This document shows positions 16,915-23,868 of a DNA stretch of 32,194 nt, one piece after another; positions within the stretch are counted from its first letter, which is position 1; every line of letters begins with the position of its first letter. Origin of the DNA: Flammeovirgaceae bacterium UBA4659 (GTDB taxonomy: Bacteria > Bacteroidota > Bacteroidia > Cytophagales > Cyclobacteriaceae); NCBI GenBank assembly GCA_002405445.1, contig DHLV01000195.1, positions 1 through 32,194 on the forward strand. The letters are read 5' to 3'. Made by a program: the position numbers and the translations under genes. The notes beneath the pieces are model-generated. The model worked only from the letters and a program-made list of their open reading frames with translations. It was not told the DNA's origin and ran no database searches.

Positions 16915-17979
16915 TCAGCCTGCGAGTTTTTCAAGTTTTGCAGCATTGATGATGGTGAGCGTGTGGTCGCCAATTTCAATCATTCCCTCGTCTTTGAAAT
17001 CAGCAAGTGTACGGTTGAGCGACTCGGTGGCGGTGCCCACAATAGCGGAAAGGTCTTTTCGCGCTACTGCGACCGTATTGGGATGAGCTGATTTCTTTTG
17101 GTACAGTGCACGCACCTGTAATAATGCTGATGCCACCCGTTGCCGCACAGACTTGTAGGCAATATCGAGCAAACGTTGTTCTGCATCAGCCAGGTGATTG
17201 GCCAATATCTTAATGAACCGCCCTGCCACTTCCTTATTTGAATATATCAGGTTCAGAAAATCAGACTTGGAAATCAGCGTTGTCATTGAATCTTCCATCG
17301 CCACGGCTGACTCTTGATACTTCGTATTTTCGAGCAGCGGAAGGTAGCCAATGAAGCTTCCTTCCAAATGTATTTCTGTGATCAACTCCTTTCCGTCTTG
17401 TGTAGTCTTATAAGTTTTGATCTTTCCGGATTGCACCAGGATGAGTTCTTTGGGTTGTTCGCCCTCCATAAAAAGAAAGTCTTTCTTTTTGTACAGGTGG
17501 GTACGCTTTGGATGTGTGGCATCTCCCGGGGCTTTCAGCTTGTCAACATGGGTGAAAAAATCTGCCACTTCTTCTTTTGCACTAATGAAATTGGTGCGGT
17601 GCATTTCATTTTTCTTCAGGCGTACTTCAATGGCGTTCAGCAAGTCAATGTCTTCGAATGGTTTGGTGAGGTAGTCATCCGCTCCCAGGTTCATACCCCG
17701 TCTTAAGTCCGACTTATCTGCTTTTGCGGTAAGGAAGATGAACGGAATATTTGCAGCCTCGGGGTTTTGTTGAAGAATATGCAGCACACCGTAGCCGTCT
17801 AATTCAGGCATCATCACATCGCAGATGATCAGGTCCGGCAGTATTTTTAGCACAAGTTCAACACCGAGTTTGCCATTCGGTGCAGTGCTTACCTCGTAGT
17901 TAGACAATGCGAGAATTTCAGCAATATTTTCCCGCATATTGTCATTGTCTTCAATCAAAACGATTCTTCCTTTTGTCAT
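16915..17979 (-). CDS. Response regulator fused to a CRP/FNR-type transcription factor
   Basis: 354 residues from ATG 17979 (MTKGRIVLIEDN); the longer frame to 18057 would run over the divergent control region and is unlikely. Residues 1-120 are a receiver domain with acidic pair Glu10/Asp11, phospho-acceptor Asp54 (LIICDVMMPELDG), Thr84 and Lys106 (YLTKPF). Residues about 150-270 are a cyclic-nucleotide-binding-like beta-barrel (LFMEGEQPKELILVQSGKIK). The C-terminal winged helix has recognition helix TATESLNRTLADFK. Its Glu319 and Arg323 sit where FNR and CRP use Glu and Arg to read a TGA half-site. There is no Fe-S cysteine cluster, so it is not an FNR-type oxygen sensor itself. The input is probably phosphorylation. 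Two TGA-N6-TCA dyads lie just upstream. Confidence 0.92.
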   Translation of the reverse strand: MTKGRIVLIEDNDNMRENIAEILALSNYEVSTAPNGKLGVELVLKILPDLIICDVMMPELDGYGVLHILQQNPEAANIPFIFLTAKADKSDLRRGMNLGADDYLTKPFEDIDLLNAIEVRLKKNEMHRTNFISAKEEVADFFTHVDKLKAPGDATHPKRTHLYKKKDFLFMEGEQPKELILVQSGKIKTYKTTQDGKELITEIHLEGSFIGYLPLLENTKYQESAVAMEDSMTTLISKSDFLNLIYSNKEVAGRFIKILANHLADAEQRLLDIAYKSVRQRVASALLQVRALYQKKSAHPNTVAVARKDLSAIVGTATESLNRTLADFKDEGMIEIGDHTLTIINAAKLEKLAG

Positions 17980-18013
17980 AAACGCTTCTTTGGATTGTTG
18001 GCTTTCAATCACA

Positions 18014-18021
18014 CGAAGATA
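18014..18021 (-). promoter_or_regulatory. Promoter -7-like box of the REC-CRP gene
   Basis: Read leftwards the bases are TATCTTCG, close to TAnnTTTG. The box begins 29.5 bp from the centre of the dyad at 18045-18056 and would give a leader of about 28 nt. Confidence 0.4.
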
Positions 18022-18044
18022 GAAAAGTTGACTTTCTGATATGA

Positions 18045-18056
18045 TGACGACACTCA
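18045..18056. promoter_or_regulatory. CRP/FNR-type dyad TGA-N6-TCA (site 1)
   Basis: TGACGACACTCA is followed by TCC. It lies on the side of the REC-CRP gene, 22 bp from site 2. Confidence 0.55.
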
Positions 18057-18066
18057 TCCATGCAGA

Positions 18067-18078
18067 TGATAATTGTCA
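18067..18078. promoter_or_regulatory. CRP/FNR-type dyad TGA-N6-TCA (site 2)
   Basis: TGATAATTGTCA is extended by GA before and TC after to the symmetric GATGA-N6-TCATC. It lies on the side of the ATP-cone nuclease gene. Confidence 0.6.
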
Positions 18079-18102
18079 TCGCTGCGCCCTATCAGTCAGA
18101 TG

Positions 18103-18110
18103 TATCTTCA
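18103..18110 (+). promoter_or_regulatory. Promoter -7-like box of the ATP-cone nuclease gene
   Basis: TATCTTCA begins 30.5 bp from the centre of the dyad at 18067-18078, mirroring the arrangement on the other strand. The predicted leader is about 10 nt. Confidence 0.4.
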
Positions 18111-18125
18111 CCCCATCTTTTTGAA

Positions 18126-18977
18126 ATGACGAAAACCGCTACCGGGATTGAAATTGTGAAAGCTTCAGGTGAAGTGGTGATGTATTCCAAAGAAAAGTTG
18201 CATCGGTCGTTGGTGCGGGCGGGCGCCACCGAAGACGCCATCACCGTGGTCATGAATGAAATGGACCGGTTTATCAGGCCGGGCATGACCACAAAACATA
18301 TTTTCCGGCATGCATTCAACACGTTGAAGAAAGCCTCCGGGGCAACGGCCGCACGATACAAATTAAAACAGGCAATCCTGGAAATGGGGCCGTCCGGTTT
18401 TGCGTTTGAATTGTTTGTGGCAGCATTGGTAGCGTGTGATGGGTATAGGGTAGAAACCAACGTGGTGGTGCCGGGGCACTGCGTAGATCACGAAATTGAC
18501 GTGATCGCATCGAAACCAAACGAGCAATTGATGGTGGAATGTAAATTCCACAACCGACAAGGAATTAAATGCGATGTAAAGGTACCTCTATACATTCGGT
18601 CTAGGTTTCAGGACGTACTCAACGCCAAGCATAGCTATCAGTTTACCGCAGGCTGTGTTTTTACCAACACCAGGTTTACCGATGACGCTGCAAAGTACGG
18701 CACGTGCGCGGGTATGTACCTGACGGGTTGGGACTACCCGCAAAATAACGGACTTCGCGAGATGGTAGATCGAAATGCCATACATCCTGTTACGTGCCTG
18801 AGTTCGCTCACCGGGCGCGAAAAATCATGGTTGCTTGAGAACGGTGTGGTGCACACACGGGCGCTGTTAGAGAGCAAATCGTTACTCAGCAAGCTTAGGG
18901 TGTCCGCACAGAGGCAAGATAATGCGTTGGCCGAAATCAATGCATTATTAGTGGACAAAGGATTTTATTCAATTTAA
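18126..18977 (+). CDS. ATP-cone domain fused to an Mrr-like PD-(D/E)XK nuclease domain
   Basis: 283 residues from ATG 18126; an upstream in-frame ATG at 18060 would place operator sequence inside the gene. Residues about 8-100 are an ATP-cone (IVKASGEVVMYSKEKLHRSL ... HAFNTLKKASGATAARYKLK ... MGPSGFAFE), the nucleotide-binding module known from ribonucleotide reductases and NrdR. Residues about 105-190 carry a nuclease core: HEIDVIA with Asp125, then MVECKFHN with Glu138 and Lys140. This gives the D...ExK set needed for metal-dependent DNA cleavage. The last 80 residues include GWDYP and HPVTCLSSLTGREKSW. I know this architecture as a conserved family of unproven function. It heads a rightward unit with two small paralogous genes and stands opposite the REC-CRP regulator, near a class II RNR. 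Confidence 0.85.
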   Translation: MTKTATGIEIVKASGEVVMYSKEKLHRSLVRAGATEDAITVVMNEMDRFIRPGMTTKHIFRHAFNTLKKASGATAARYKLKQAILEMGPSGFAFELFVAALVACDGYRVETNVVVPGHCVDHEIDVIASKPNEQLMVECKFHNRQGIKCDVKVPLYIRSRFQDVLNAKHSYQFTAGCVFTNTRFTDDAAKYGTCAGMYLTGWDYPQNNGLREMVDRNAIHPVTCLSSLTGREKSWLLENGVVHTRALLESKSLLSKLRVSAQRQDNALAEINALLVDKGFYSI

Positions 18978-18988
18978 AAATGTGAGTT

Positions 18989-19315
18989 ATGCAAATTATC
19001 ATTAACGACCATCGGAAACTGCACGCAGTCAAAACTGAGTTTCACCAGGCGTTTCCGAATTTTAAGCTTGAGTTTTTAAAAAAGCCCAGCAAAGTGGGAG
19101 GTAGTCCTTCTGAGAAGGAATTGGTGAAAGATGGTAACAGGATTGGTCAAGCCAGAGTGGTACACAACAAGGGTTTGTTGACAATTACAGCGGGTATGAC
19201 GGCAGCTGAGTTAACGCAAAATTTCATTGATGTTTACGGCTTGTCGGTAAAGGTTTTAGAGAAAAAGAATGCAGCATGGGTTGATGCCGCGCCCTCTGCA
19301 ATCATCCGTGTTTAA
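18989..19315 (+). CDS. Conserved-type small protein of unknown function (108 aa), paralogue A
   Basis: A cytoplasmic protein of about 108 residues with two halves: MQIIINDHRKLHAVKTEFHQ leading to FPNFKLEFLKKP, and LTITAGMTAAELTQNFIDVY leading to GLSVKVLEKKNAAWVDA. It aligns along its length with the next gene, so the two are tandem paralogues. It lacks the acidic WTLEQQN-type tail of its partner and ends IIRV. It begins 11 bases after the ATP-cone nuclease stop, so the three genes are very likely one operon. I recall similar proteins in other Bacteroidota but know of no function. No metal site or catalytic residues stand out. Confidence 0.7.
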   Translation: MQIIINDHRKLHAVKTEFHQAFPNFKLEFLKKPSKVGGSPSEKELVKDGNRIGQARVVHNKGLLTITAGMTAAELTQNFIDVYGLSVKVLEKKNAAWVDAAPSAIIRV

Positions 19316-19366
19316 CACAGGAGCGAATTGGCAAGGCCCTACATCGTTGGTTTTAATTGTTGTATT

Positions 19367-19708
19367 GTGAAGTTTTCTGTTGAACAAGGGGTGAATTTGG
19401 GTATGTTGAGCACGGAGTTCAACCGGCAGTACCCATATTTAAAGATCGTGATTTTTGGGGCGCATGGTGATAAATGGCAGAAGAAGATTGGTGACGACTA
19501 TCGTTTGCCATTGAGAGGCGTGAGCCTGGATTTCAGAGGTGATCGAACGGTTGCCCAATTGAAGAAGGAATTTGATGATCTTCAATTGGTGGCATTTGTG
19601 TACAGGAGGGCAGGAAATAGTTGGGTGGAAACATCGCAAACTGAGCATTGGACACTCGAACAGCAGAATAGAGAGGGTGCTCAGATGCATCAAATCCACA
19701 ACCACTAA
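19367..19708 (+). CDS. Conserved-type small protein of unknown function (113 aa), paralogue B
   Basis: I place the start at GTG 19367 (VKFSVEQG), because that makes the N-terminus align with paralogue A; the longer TTG start at 19328 adds 13 unmatched residues. The shared pattern is LSTEFNRQYPYLKIVIF in the first half and DRTVAQLKKEFDDLQLVAFV...GNSWVET in the second. A tail HWTLEQQNREG follows, which A lacks. It is predicted cytoplasmic and soluble, and it is the third gene of the unit begun at 18126. Function unknown; its company suggests a part in the same nucleotide or redox stress response. Confidence 0.65.
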   Translation: MKFSVEQGVNLGMLSTEFNRQYPYLKIVIFGAHGDKWQKKIGDDYRLPLRGVSLDFRGDRTVAQLKKEFDDLQLVAFVYRRAGNSWVETSQTEHWTLEQQNREGAQMHQIHNH

Positions 19709-19819
19709 CGGTCGCCTCAAGGCTTCGTTCCGTTGCTGATCCTCCAACCGGGCAAAAATCTTATCAATGCACGGCCACCCATCATTCACTACGAGATCAA
19801 ATCCGATTTCATCAGCAAT

Positions 19820-21154
19820 TTATTGAGGAAGAAAAACCGTGAACGTAGTGCCTTCGTTGAGCTTGCTTTTCATTTCAACTCGCCCGCCTGCCATATCAAT
19901 GTATCGGCCAACAATGTGCAAGCCGAGGCCAGTTCCCTGAACATTGGCGGCATTTTCAGCACGATAAAACCGCTCGAAGAGATGTTGTTGGGCATCTTCG
20001 GAAATTCCGATTCCAGTGTCCGTTACAGAAAGCATCAGATTGCTTTGATTCGTCTTGCTCTCGACCGTTATTGTGGAGAATTCGTACGAAAATTTGATCG
20101 CATTTGAAATGAGATTGGTGATTACATGGCGCAGCATTTTCTGATCGAAGTTCACCGCACTGTCCCCGTGGTGGATGTATTCGATTTTCTGGCCTTGTTT
20201 AGCAAGGCGTTGCATCTCATTGACGATGCCCTTGATCAGTTGTTGGAATGATTTGGCGGTGAATGATTCGGGATGCAATGCCACTTTGTTGTCATCCATT
20301 TTTTCCAATGACAGGAAATCCTCCAAAATATCTTTCATGTCACGTACCGCCTGTTTGATGCGGTTGATGTGTTTATCACGCTTACTGGCGTCCTCCGGGT
20401 TCGGATATTTTCCGATGAGCGAAACCGATGACAAAATGGTGCTGAGCGGTGTTCTGAATTCGTGCGATGCCATGGTAACAAACCGCGACTTCAGGTCGAT
20501 CAGTTGTTTTTCTTTTTCCACTGCCGAAGCAAGTTCAACCTGTCTTTTCTCAAGCTCGAACAGCGTTTCCTTCAGCATTTTGGTGCGGTCTTCTACCCGT
20601 TGTTCCAGCTCAACGTTCAATTTTTGCATCTGTGCGGCAAATTGCACCAACTCATTCTTTTGCGCCTCTACGATTACTTCATTCTGCTTGGTTTTTGAAA
20701 TATCAATAATAAACGCGATTACAAAACGGTCTCCGTTTGTGGTATAATGGCTCAGGCTGATTTCCGTTGGGAAAATCGTTTCATCCTTTCTGCGGCCGTG
20801 CAGATTCCGTCCCTCGCCCATGGCTCGGTGGCTTGGGCTGTGCATATATTGTTCACGGTGTAAATAGTGTGCGGCACGGTTTTCTTCTGGAATAAATGTT
20901 TCAATTTCACAGCCCAACACTTCTTCTCGGGTATAGCCAAACTGCACTTCTGCGAACCGATTCATTTTTACAACCCGTCCTTTGGCATCTGCAATGATGA
21001 TGCCCAGCGTAGCAAATTCGAATACTGCTTCAAATTCACTGAGGGTACGTGATTGTACATTGTCCACTTGGTTGTTTTGGGCACGGTGCACCATGGTTTG
21101 ATCCAGATGACCATTTTTCGAAATGTCGTTCGTTGAGTTTTGTGCTGCTGTCAT
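19820..21154 (-). CDS. PAS-domain sensor histidine kinase, cytoplasmic
   Basis: 444 residues from ATG 21154, which overlaps the stop of the reductase gene as ATGA. No membrane helix is present. A PAS domain spans about residues 38-155 (IIIADAKGRVVKMNRFAEVQ, then FGYTREEVLG). A coiled coil (160-225) leads to the dimerisation/phospho-acceptor helix with His231 in MASHEFRTPLSTIL. The ATPase domain (about 325-444) has NLISNAIKFS, DTGIGIS and GTGLGLHIV. It carries no receiver of its own. Translational coupling to nrdJ and closeness to an orphan REC-CRP regulator suggest that it phosphorylates that regulator; this pairing is inference. The PAS ligand is unknown. Confidence 0.92.
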   Translation of the reverse strand: MTAAQNSTNDISKNGHLDQTMVHRAQNNQVDNVQSRTLSEFEAVFEFATLGIIIADAKGRVVKMNRFAEVQFGYTREEVLGCEIETFIPEENRAAHYLHREQYMHSPSHRAMGEGRNLHGRRKDETIFPTEISLSHYTTNGDRFVIAFIIDISKTKQNEVIVEAQKNELVQFAAQMQKLNVELEQRVEDRTKMLKETLFELEKRQVELASAVEKEKQLIDLKSRFVTMASHEFRTPLSTILSSVSLIGKYPNPEDASKRDKHINRIKQAVRDMKDILEDFLSLEKMDDNKVALHPESFTAKSFQQLIKGIVNEMQRLAKQGQKIEYIHHGDSAVNFDQKMLRHVITNLISNAIKFSYEFSTITVESKTNQSNLMLSVTDTGIGISEDAQQHLFERFYRAENAANVQGTGLGLHIVGRYIDMAGGRVEMKSKLNEGTTFTVFLPQ

Positions 21155-22896
21155 TCCGTACAAATTTTACAAGCCTTTGAAGTAGTGCGTATGCCGCGCA
21201 CCATCACGGGTTTTGCTGAGTCGTCTCTAAAAACAGTGATGCCCTTCAGGTTGTTTTTCCAAGCTTCTAAATAAATCGCAGCGACAGTCTGCGAGGAAGT
21301 CTTTTCCGGCAGGTTGATCGTTTTGGAAACAGCGTTGTCTGTGTGTTTTTGAAATGCGACCTGGTGTTGCAGATGCCAGTAGGGGGCAATCTCTAATGCA
21401 GTCTGAAATACTGCTTTTTCCCGTGCAGAGAGCGCTGTCCCCTTTGCAGACCCTGTTGATCGTACGGTTTGCAAAACATTTTCCGACTCCGGCACATTCT
21501 GCTCAAGATACTCCTGAAAGATCGGGTTGATGCTGCTGAGGGTTTCATCGTTGAGCACATGCGTACGATCAAAAGCCAATGCAAACCAAGGCTCAATCGA
21601 GGGTGAAGTGTTGGCCAAAATGGAAATACTGCCTGTTGGGGCGATGCTGGTGCGGGTGGCATTGCGGATGGGCGTTTGAGGGAAATAGACGCTCTTACCC
21701 CAGTTGGGGAACGCCCCGCGTTGCGATGCCAGTTGAACAGACGCTGAAATACTTTTTTCTTCTATAAAACGCATCAACTTGTTGCCGAGCGCAACTGCAT
21801 CTTTTGATGCGTACGGTATTTGACGCTTGCCAAGCGCATCGGCCCAGCCCATTACACCTAAGCCGATTTTCCGATTACCCATTGCCATCCGTTTCGTTTC
21901 CGGAAGCAAGTAATAGTTTACTTCAATCACATTATCCAGAAACCGCGTGGCGATGGAGACCACGTTTGCCAATCTACCCCAGTCAAAATCACTCTTTACG
22001 GAACGGTCGTTTACAAAGGCCGATAAATTGATGGATCCCAAATTGCATGACTCGTATGGTAGCATGGGTACTTCACCGCATGGGTTGGTGCACTCCATGC
22101 TACCCAACATCGGTGTGGGGTTATACGCATTGATGTGATCAAGAAAGACGAGTCCCGGATCGCCCGACCGCCATGCGCTTTCCGCGATGGCTTTCCAGAG
22201 TGTGCGCGCGGGCATCGTTTTGGTTACGAGTCCCGTGTGCGGATGAACGAGATCCCAAGCAGCATCCGATTCAACAGCGCTCATGAATCGGTTTGAAATA
22301 CCCACTGAGATGTTGAAGTTACGAAGTGTTGATGGCAGTGTTTTGCAGCTAACAAATTCTTCAACATCGGGGTGCGAATCGTTGATAATGCCCATGTTGG
22401 CACCTCTGCGCTTACCACCTTGCTTCACATACTCAGTAGCTGAATCGAAAATCTGTAAGAATGATACAGGGCCTGATGAAACACCTCCCGTGCTTTTGAT
22501 GATATCATTGCGCGGGCGCAGTGCTGAAAAGTTGAACCCTGTGCCGCCACCGCTTTGTTGGATGAGTGCCGCATGTTTAAGTGTCGTAAATATCTCCTCC
22601 AGGCTATCAGCGATCGGCAACACAAAACAGGCACTTAATTGGTTCAACTTCGTGCCGGCATTCATCAGCGTAGGCGAGTTGGGTAAAAAACACAGAGTGC
22701 TCATGGCGTGATGGAAAGCATCTGCCCAACGCTCCACATCATGTTGGTTGCCCCATGTCAATTCCGCGTGTGCTACACTTCGGGCAACGCGCCAAAACAT
22801 GTCATCAGGTGTTTCGTGTGCGATCAGGTACCTGGCATGCAGTAGCCTCAACGCATTGTCTGATAATCGGGCAGGGGAATTGGCAATACCTTTCAT
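21151..22896 (-). CDS. nrdJ: Class II (adenosylcobalamin-dependent) ribonucleoside reductase, short form
   Basis: 581 residues. It makes deoxyribonucleotides without needing oxygen, using a B12-derived radical. The catalytic triad is in ECTNPCGEVPML: Asn271, radical Cys273 and Glu275. The redox pair is Cys90 (QLSACFVLP) and Cys284 (ESCNLGSINL), the latter 11 residues after Cys273 as in Thermotoga NrdJ. The tail ends CKICTE, the shuttle cysteine pair 576/579. Loop GGKRRGANMGI and phosphate-site PTGSISILANTSPSIEP are intact. An N-terminal ATP-cone and long C-terminal extension are absent, which is allowed in class II. I see no cobalamin riboswitch upstream; instead there is a row of TGA-N6-TCA sites. 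It is first in an operon with the PAS kinase. Confidence 0.93.
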   Translation of the reverse strand: MKGIANSPARLSDNALRLLHARYLIAHETPDDMFWRVARSVAHAELTWGNQHDVERWADAFHHAMSTLCFLPNSPTLMNAGTKLNQLSACFVLPIADSLEEIFTTLKHAALIQQSGGGTGFNFSALRPRNDIIKSTGGVSSGPVSFLQIFDSATEYVKQGGKRRGANMGIINDSHPDVEEFVSCKTLPSTLRNFNISVGISNRFMSAVESDAAWDLVHPHTGLVTKTMPARTLWKAIAESAWRSGDPGLVFLDHINAYNPTPMLGSMECTNPCGEVPMLPYESCNLGSINLSAFVNDRSVKSDFDWGRLANVVSIATRFLDNVIEVNYYLLPETKRMAMGNRKIGLGVMGWADALGKRQIPYASKDAVALGNKLMRFIEEKSISASVQLASQRGAFPNWGKSVYFPQTPIRNATRTSIAPTGSISILANTSPSIEPWFALAFDRTHVLNDETLSSINPIFQEYLEQNVPESENVLQTVRSTGSAKGTALSAREKAVFQTALEIAPYWHLQHQVAFQKHTDNAVSKTINLPEKTSSQTVAAIYLEAWKNNLKGITVFRDDSAKPVMVRGIRTTSKACKICTE

Positions 22897-22914
22897 GGCA
22901 ATCTGAACGCTACC

Positions 22915-22922
22915 TGAAAGTA
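22915..22922 (-). promoter_or_regulatory. Promoter -7-like box of nrdJ
   Basis: Read leftwards the bases are TACTTTCA, the same TAnnTTC(A/G) form as the boxes at 18014-18021 and 18103-18110. It begins 31.5 bp from the centre of the nearest dyad and 26 bases before the start codon. Confidence 0.4.
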
Positions 22923-22947
22923 CGCACCAATTTCGCCACTGACTGAA

Positions 22948-23027
22948 TGACCTTCCTCACGTGGAGTAGCTGATTGTGGTCATGTGTTTTAACGAGAAAA
23001 GTCATGGCAGGGCAAGATCAATGTCAT
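22948..23027. promoter_or_regulatory. Phased array of four CRP/FNR-type sites upstream of nrdJ
   Basis: Sites begin at 22948 (TGACCTTCCTCA, perfect), 22971 (TGATTGTGGTCA, perfect), 22993 (CGAGAAAAGTCA, one half weak) and 23015 (AGATCAATGTCA, one half weak). The steps are 23, 22 and 22 bp, so all four face the same side of the helix. The last three continue as GTCAT. The array lies between nrdJ and the divergent export operon. Confidence 0.5.
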
Positions 23028-23103
23028 ACAAAGTCTATCAGCCGGTTTCGACATTGTAGCACAAAATCAGTGATATCCAATGGGTGAATTTATTGTCGAT
23101 CGA

Positions 23104-23862
23104 ATGAAGGCTGTAGGTTGTGTCGGCAAAACCATGATGGGCATCGTGTTTGCGATTGCTGCCCAAGCACAGGTGCAGACGGCCACCGAAATTGTGAAGC
23201 AAGCTGACGACAAGATGCGCGGCCAAACATCACAGGCAGAGATGATCATCCGCACGGTGCGGCCCGGTTGGTCGCGGGAACTGGCAGTGAAGACATGGAT
23301 GAAAGGTAATTCTTTAGCGATCATACTCATTCAGGCACCGGTCAAAGATAAGGGGATCGTGTTCTTGAAACGGGGTAAGGAAGTTTGGAATTGGATGCCC
23401 CGCCTGGAACGATCCATCAAGTTGCCCCCATCCATGATGAGCCAATCGTGGATGGGCACCGACTTTACAAACGATGATTTGGTAAGGGAGTCGTCTATTG
23501 TGATCGATTACAACCACACGCTGGCGGGAGACACGGTGGTGGCAGGCCGCGATTGTCACATCATCGAGATGATGCCAAAGCCTGATGCACCCGTGGTTTG
23601 GAGCAAACTGATTGTGTGTATCGACAAAAAGGATTACCTCGAATTATACACGCGCTTTTTTGACGATGACGGCAAACTTGTGAACATCCTCCTTGCGAGT
23701 GACATTAAGAAAATGGATGGGCGGCTGATTCCCACGCGGTTGGAGATGATACCTGCGGACAAAAAGAATCAGAAGACGGAGATTGTCTATACTTATATTC
23801 TGTTCAACAAGCCAATCGATGATCAGTTGTTTACGCTCGAAAACATGAGGATGATAAAATGA
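23104..23862 (+). CDS. LolA-like outer-membrane lipoprotein-sorting protein
   Basis: 252 residues from ATG 23104, chosen because it opens a signal peptide ending FAIAAQAQ; the ATG at 23080 adds eight polar residues. After EIVKQADDKMRGQTSQAEM the fold follows the LolA/LppX half-barrel pattern. It includes the strongly typical GKEVWNWMPRLERSIKLPPS, SQSWMGTDFTNDDLV and a final pair of strands YTYILFNKPIDDQLF. Such periplasmic proteins carry lipids or lipoproteins between the membranes. It leads an operon with two FtsX-type permeases, an ATPase and a beta-barrel protein, together a plausible complete export path. The cargo cannot be read from sequence. Confidence 0.87.
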   Translation: MKAVGCVGKTMMGIVFAIAAQAQVQTATEIVKQADDKMRGQTSQAEMIIRTVRPGWSRELAVKTWMKGNSLAIILIQAPVKDKGIVFLKRGKEVWNWMPRLERSIKLPPSMMSQSWMGTDFTNDDLVRESSIVIDYNHTLAGDTVVAGRDCHIIEMMPKPDAPVVWSKLIVCIDKKDYLELYTRFFDDDGKLVNILLASDIKKMDGRLIPTRLEMIPADKKNQKTEIVYTYILFNKPIDDQLFTLENMRMIK

Positions 23863-23868
23863 AACGGC

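Noticed and set aside
19733..20747. Several long plus-strand frames opposite the histidine kinase
   Set aside because: They are antisense to clear PAS, His-box and ATPase motifs and encode Ser/Cys/Phe-rich nonsense.
22897..23103. Possible cobalamin riboswitch for nrdJ
   Set aside because: No B12-box-like or GCCACTG core in the correct order and strand; a GCCACTG string at 22935 lies on the opposite strand.
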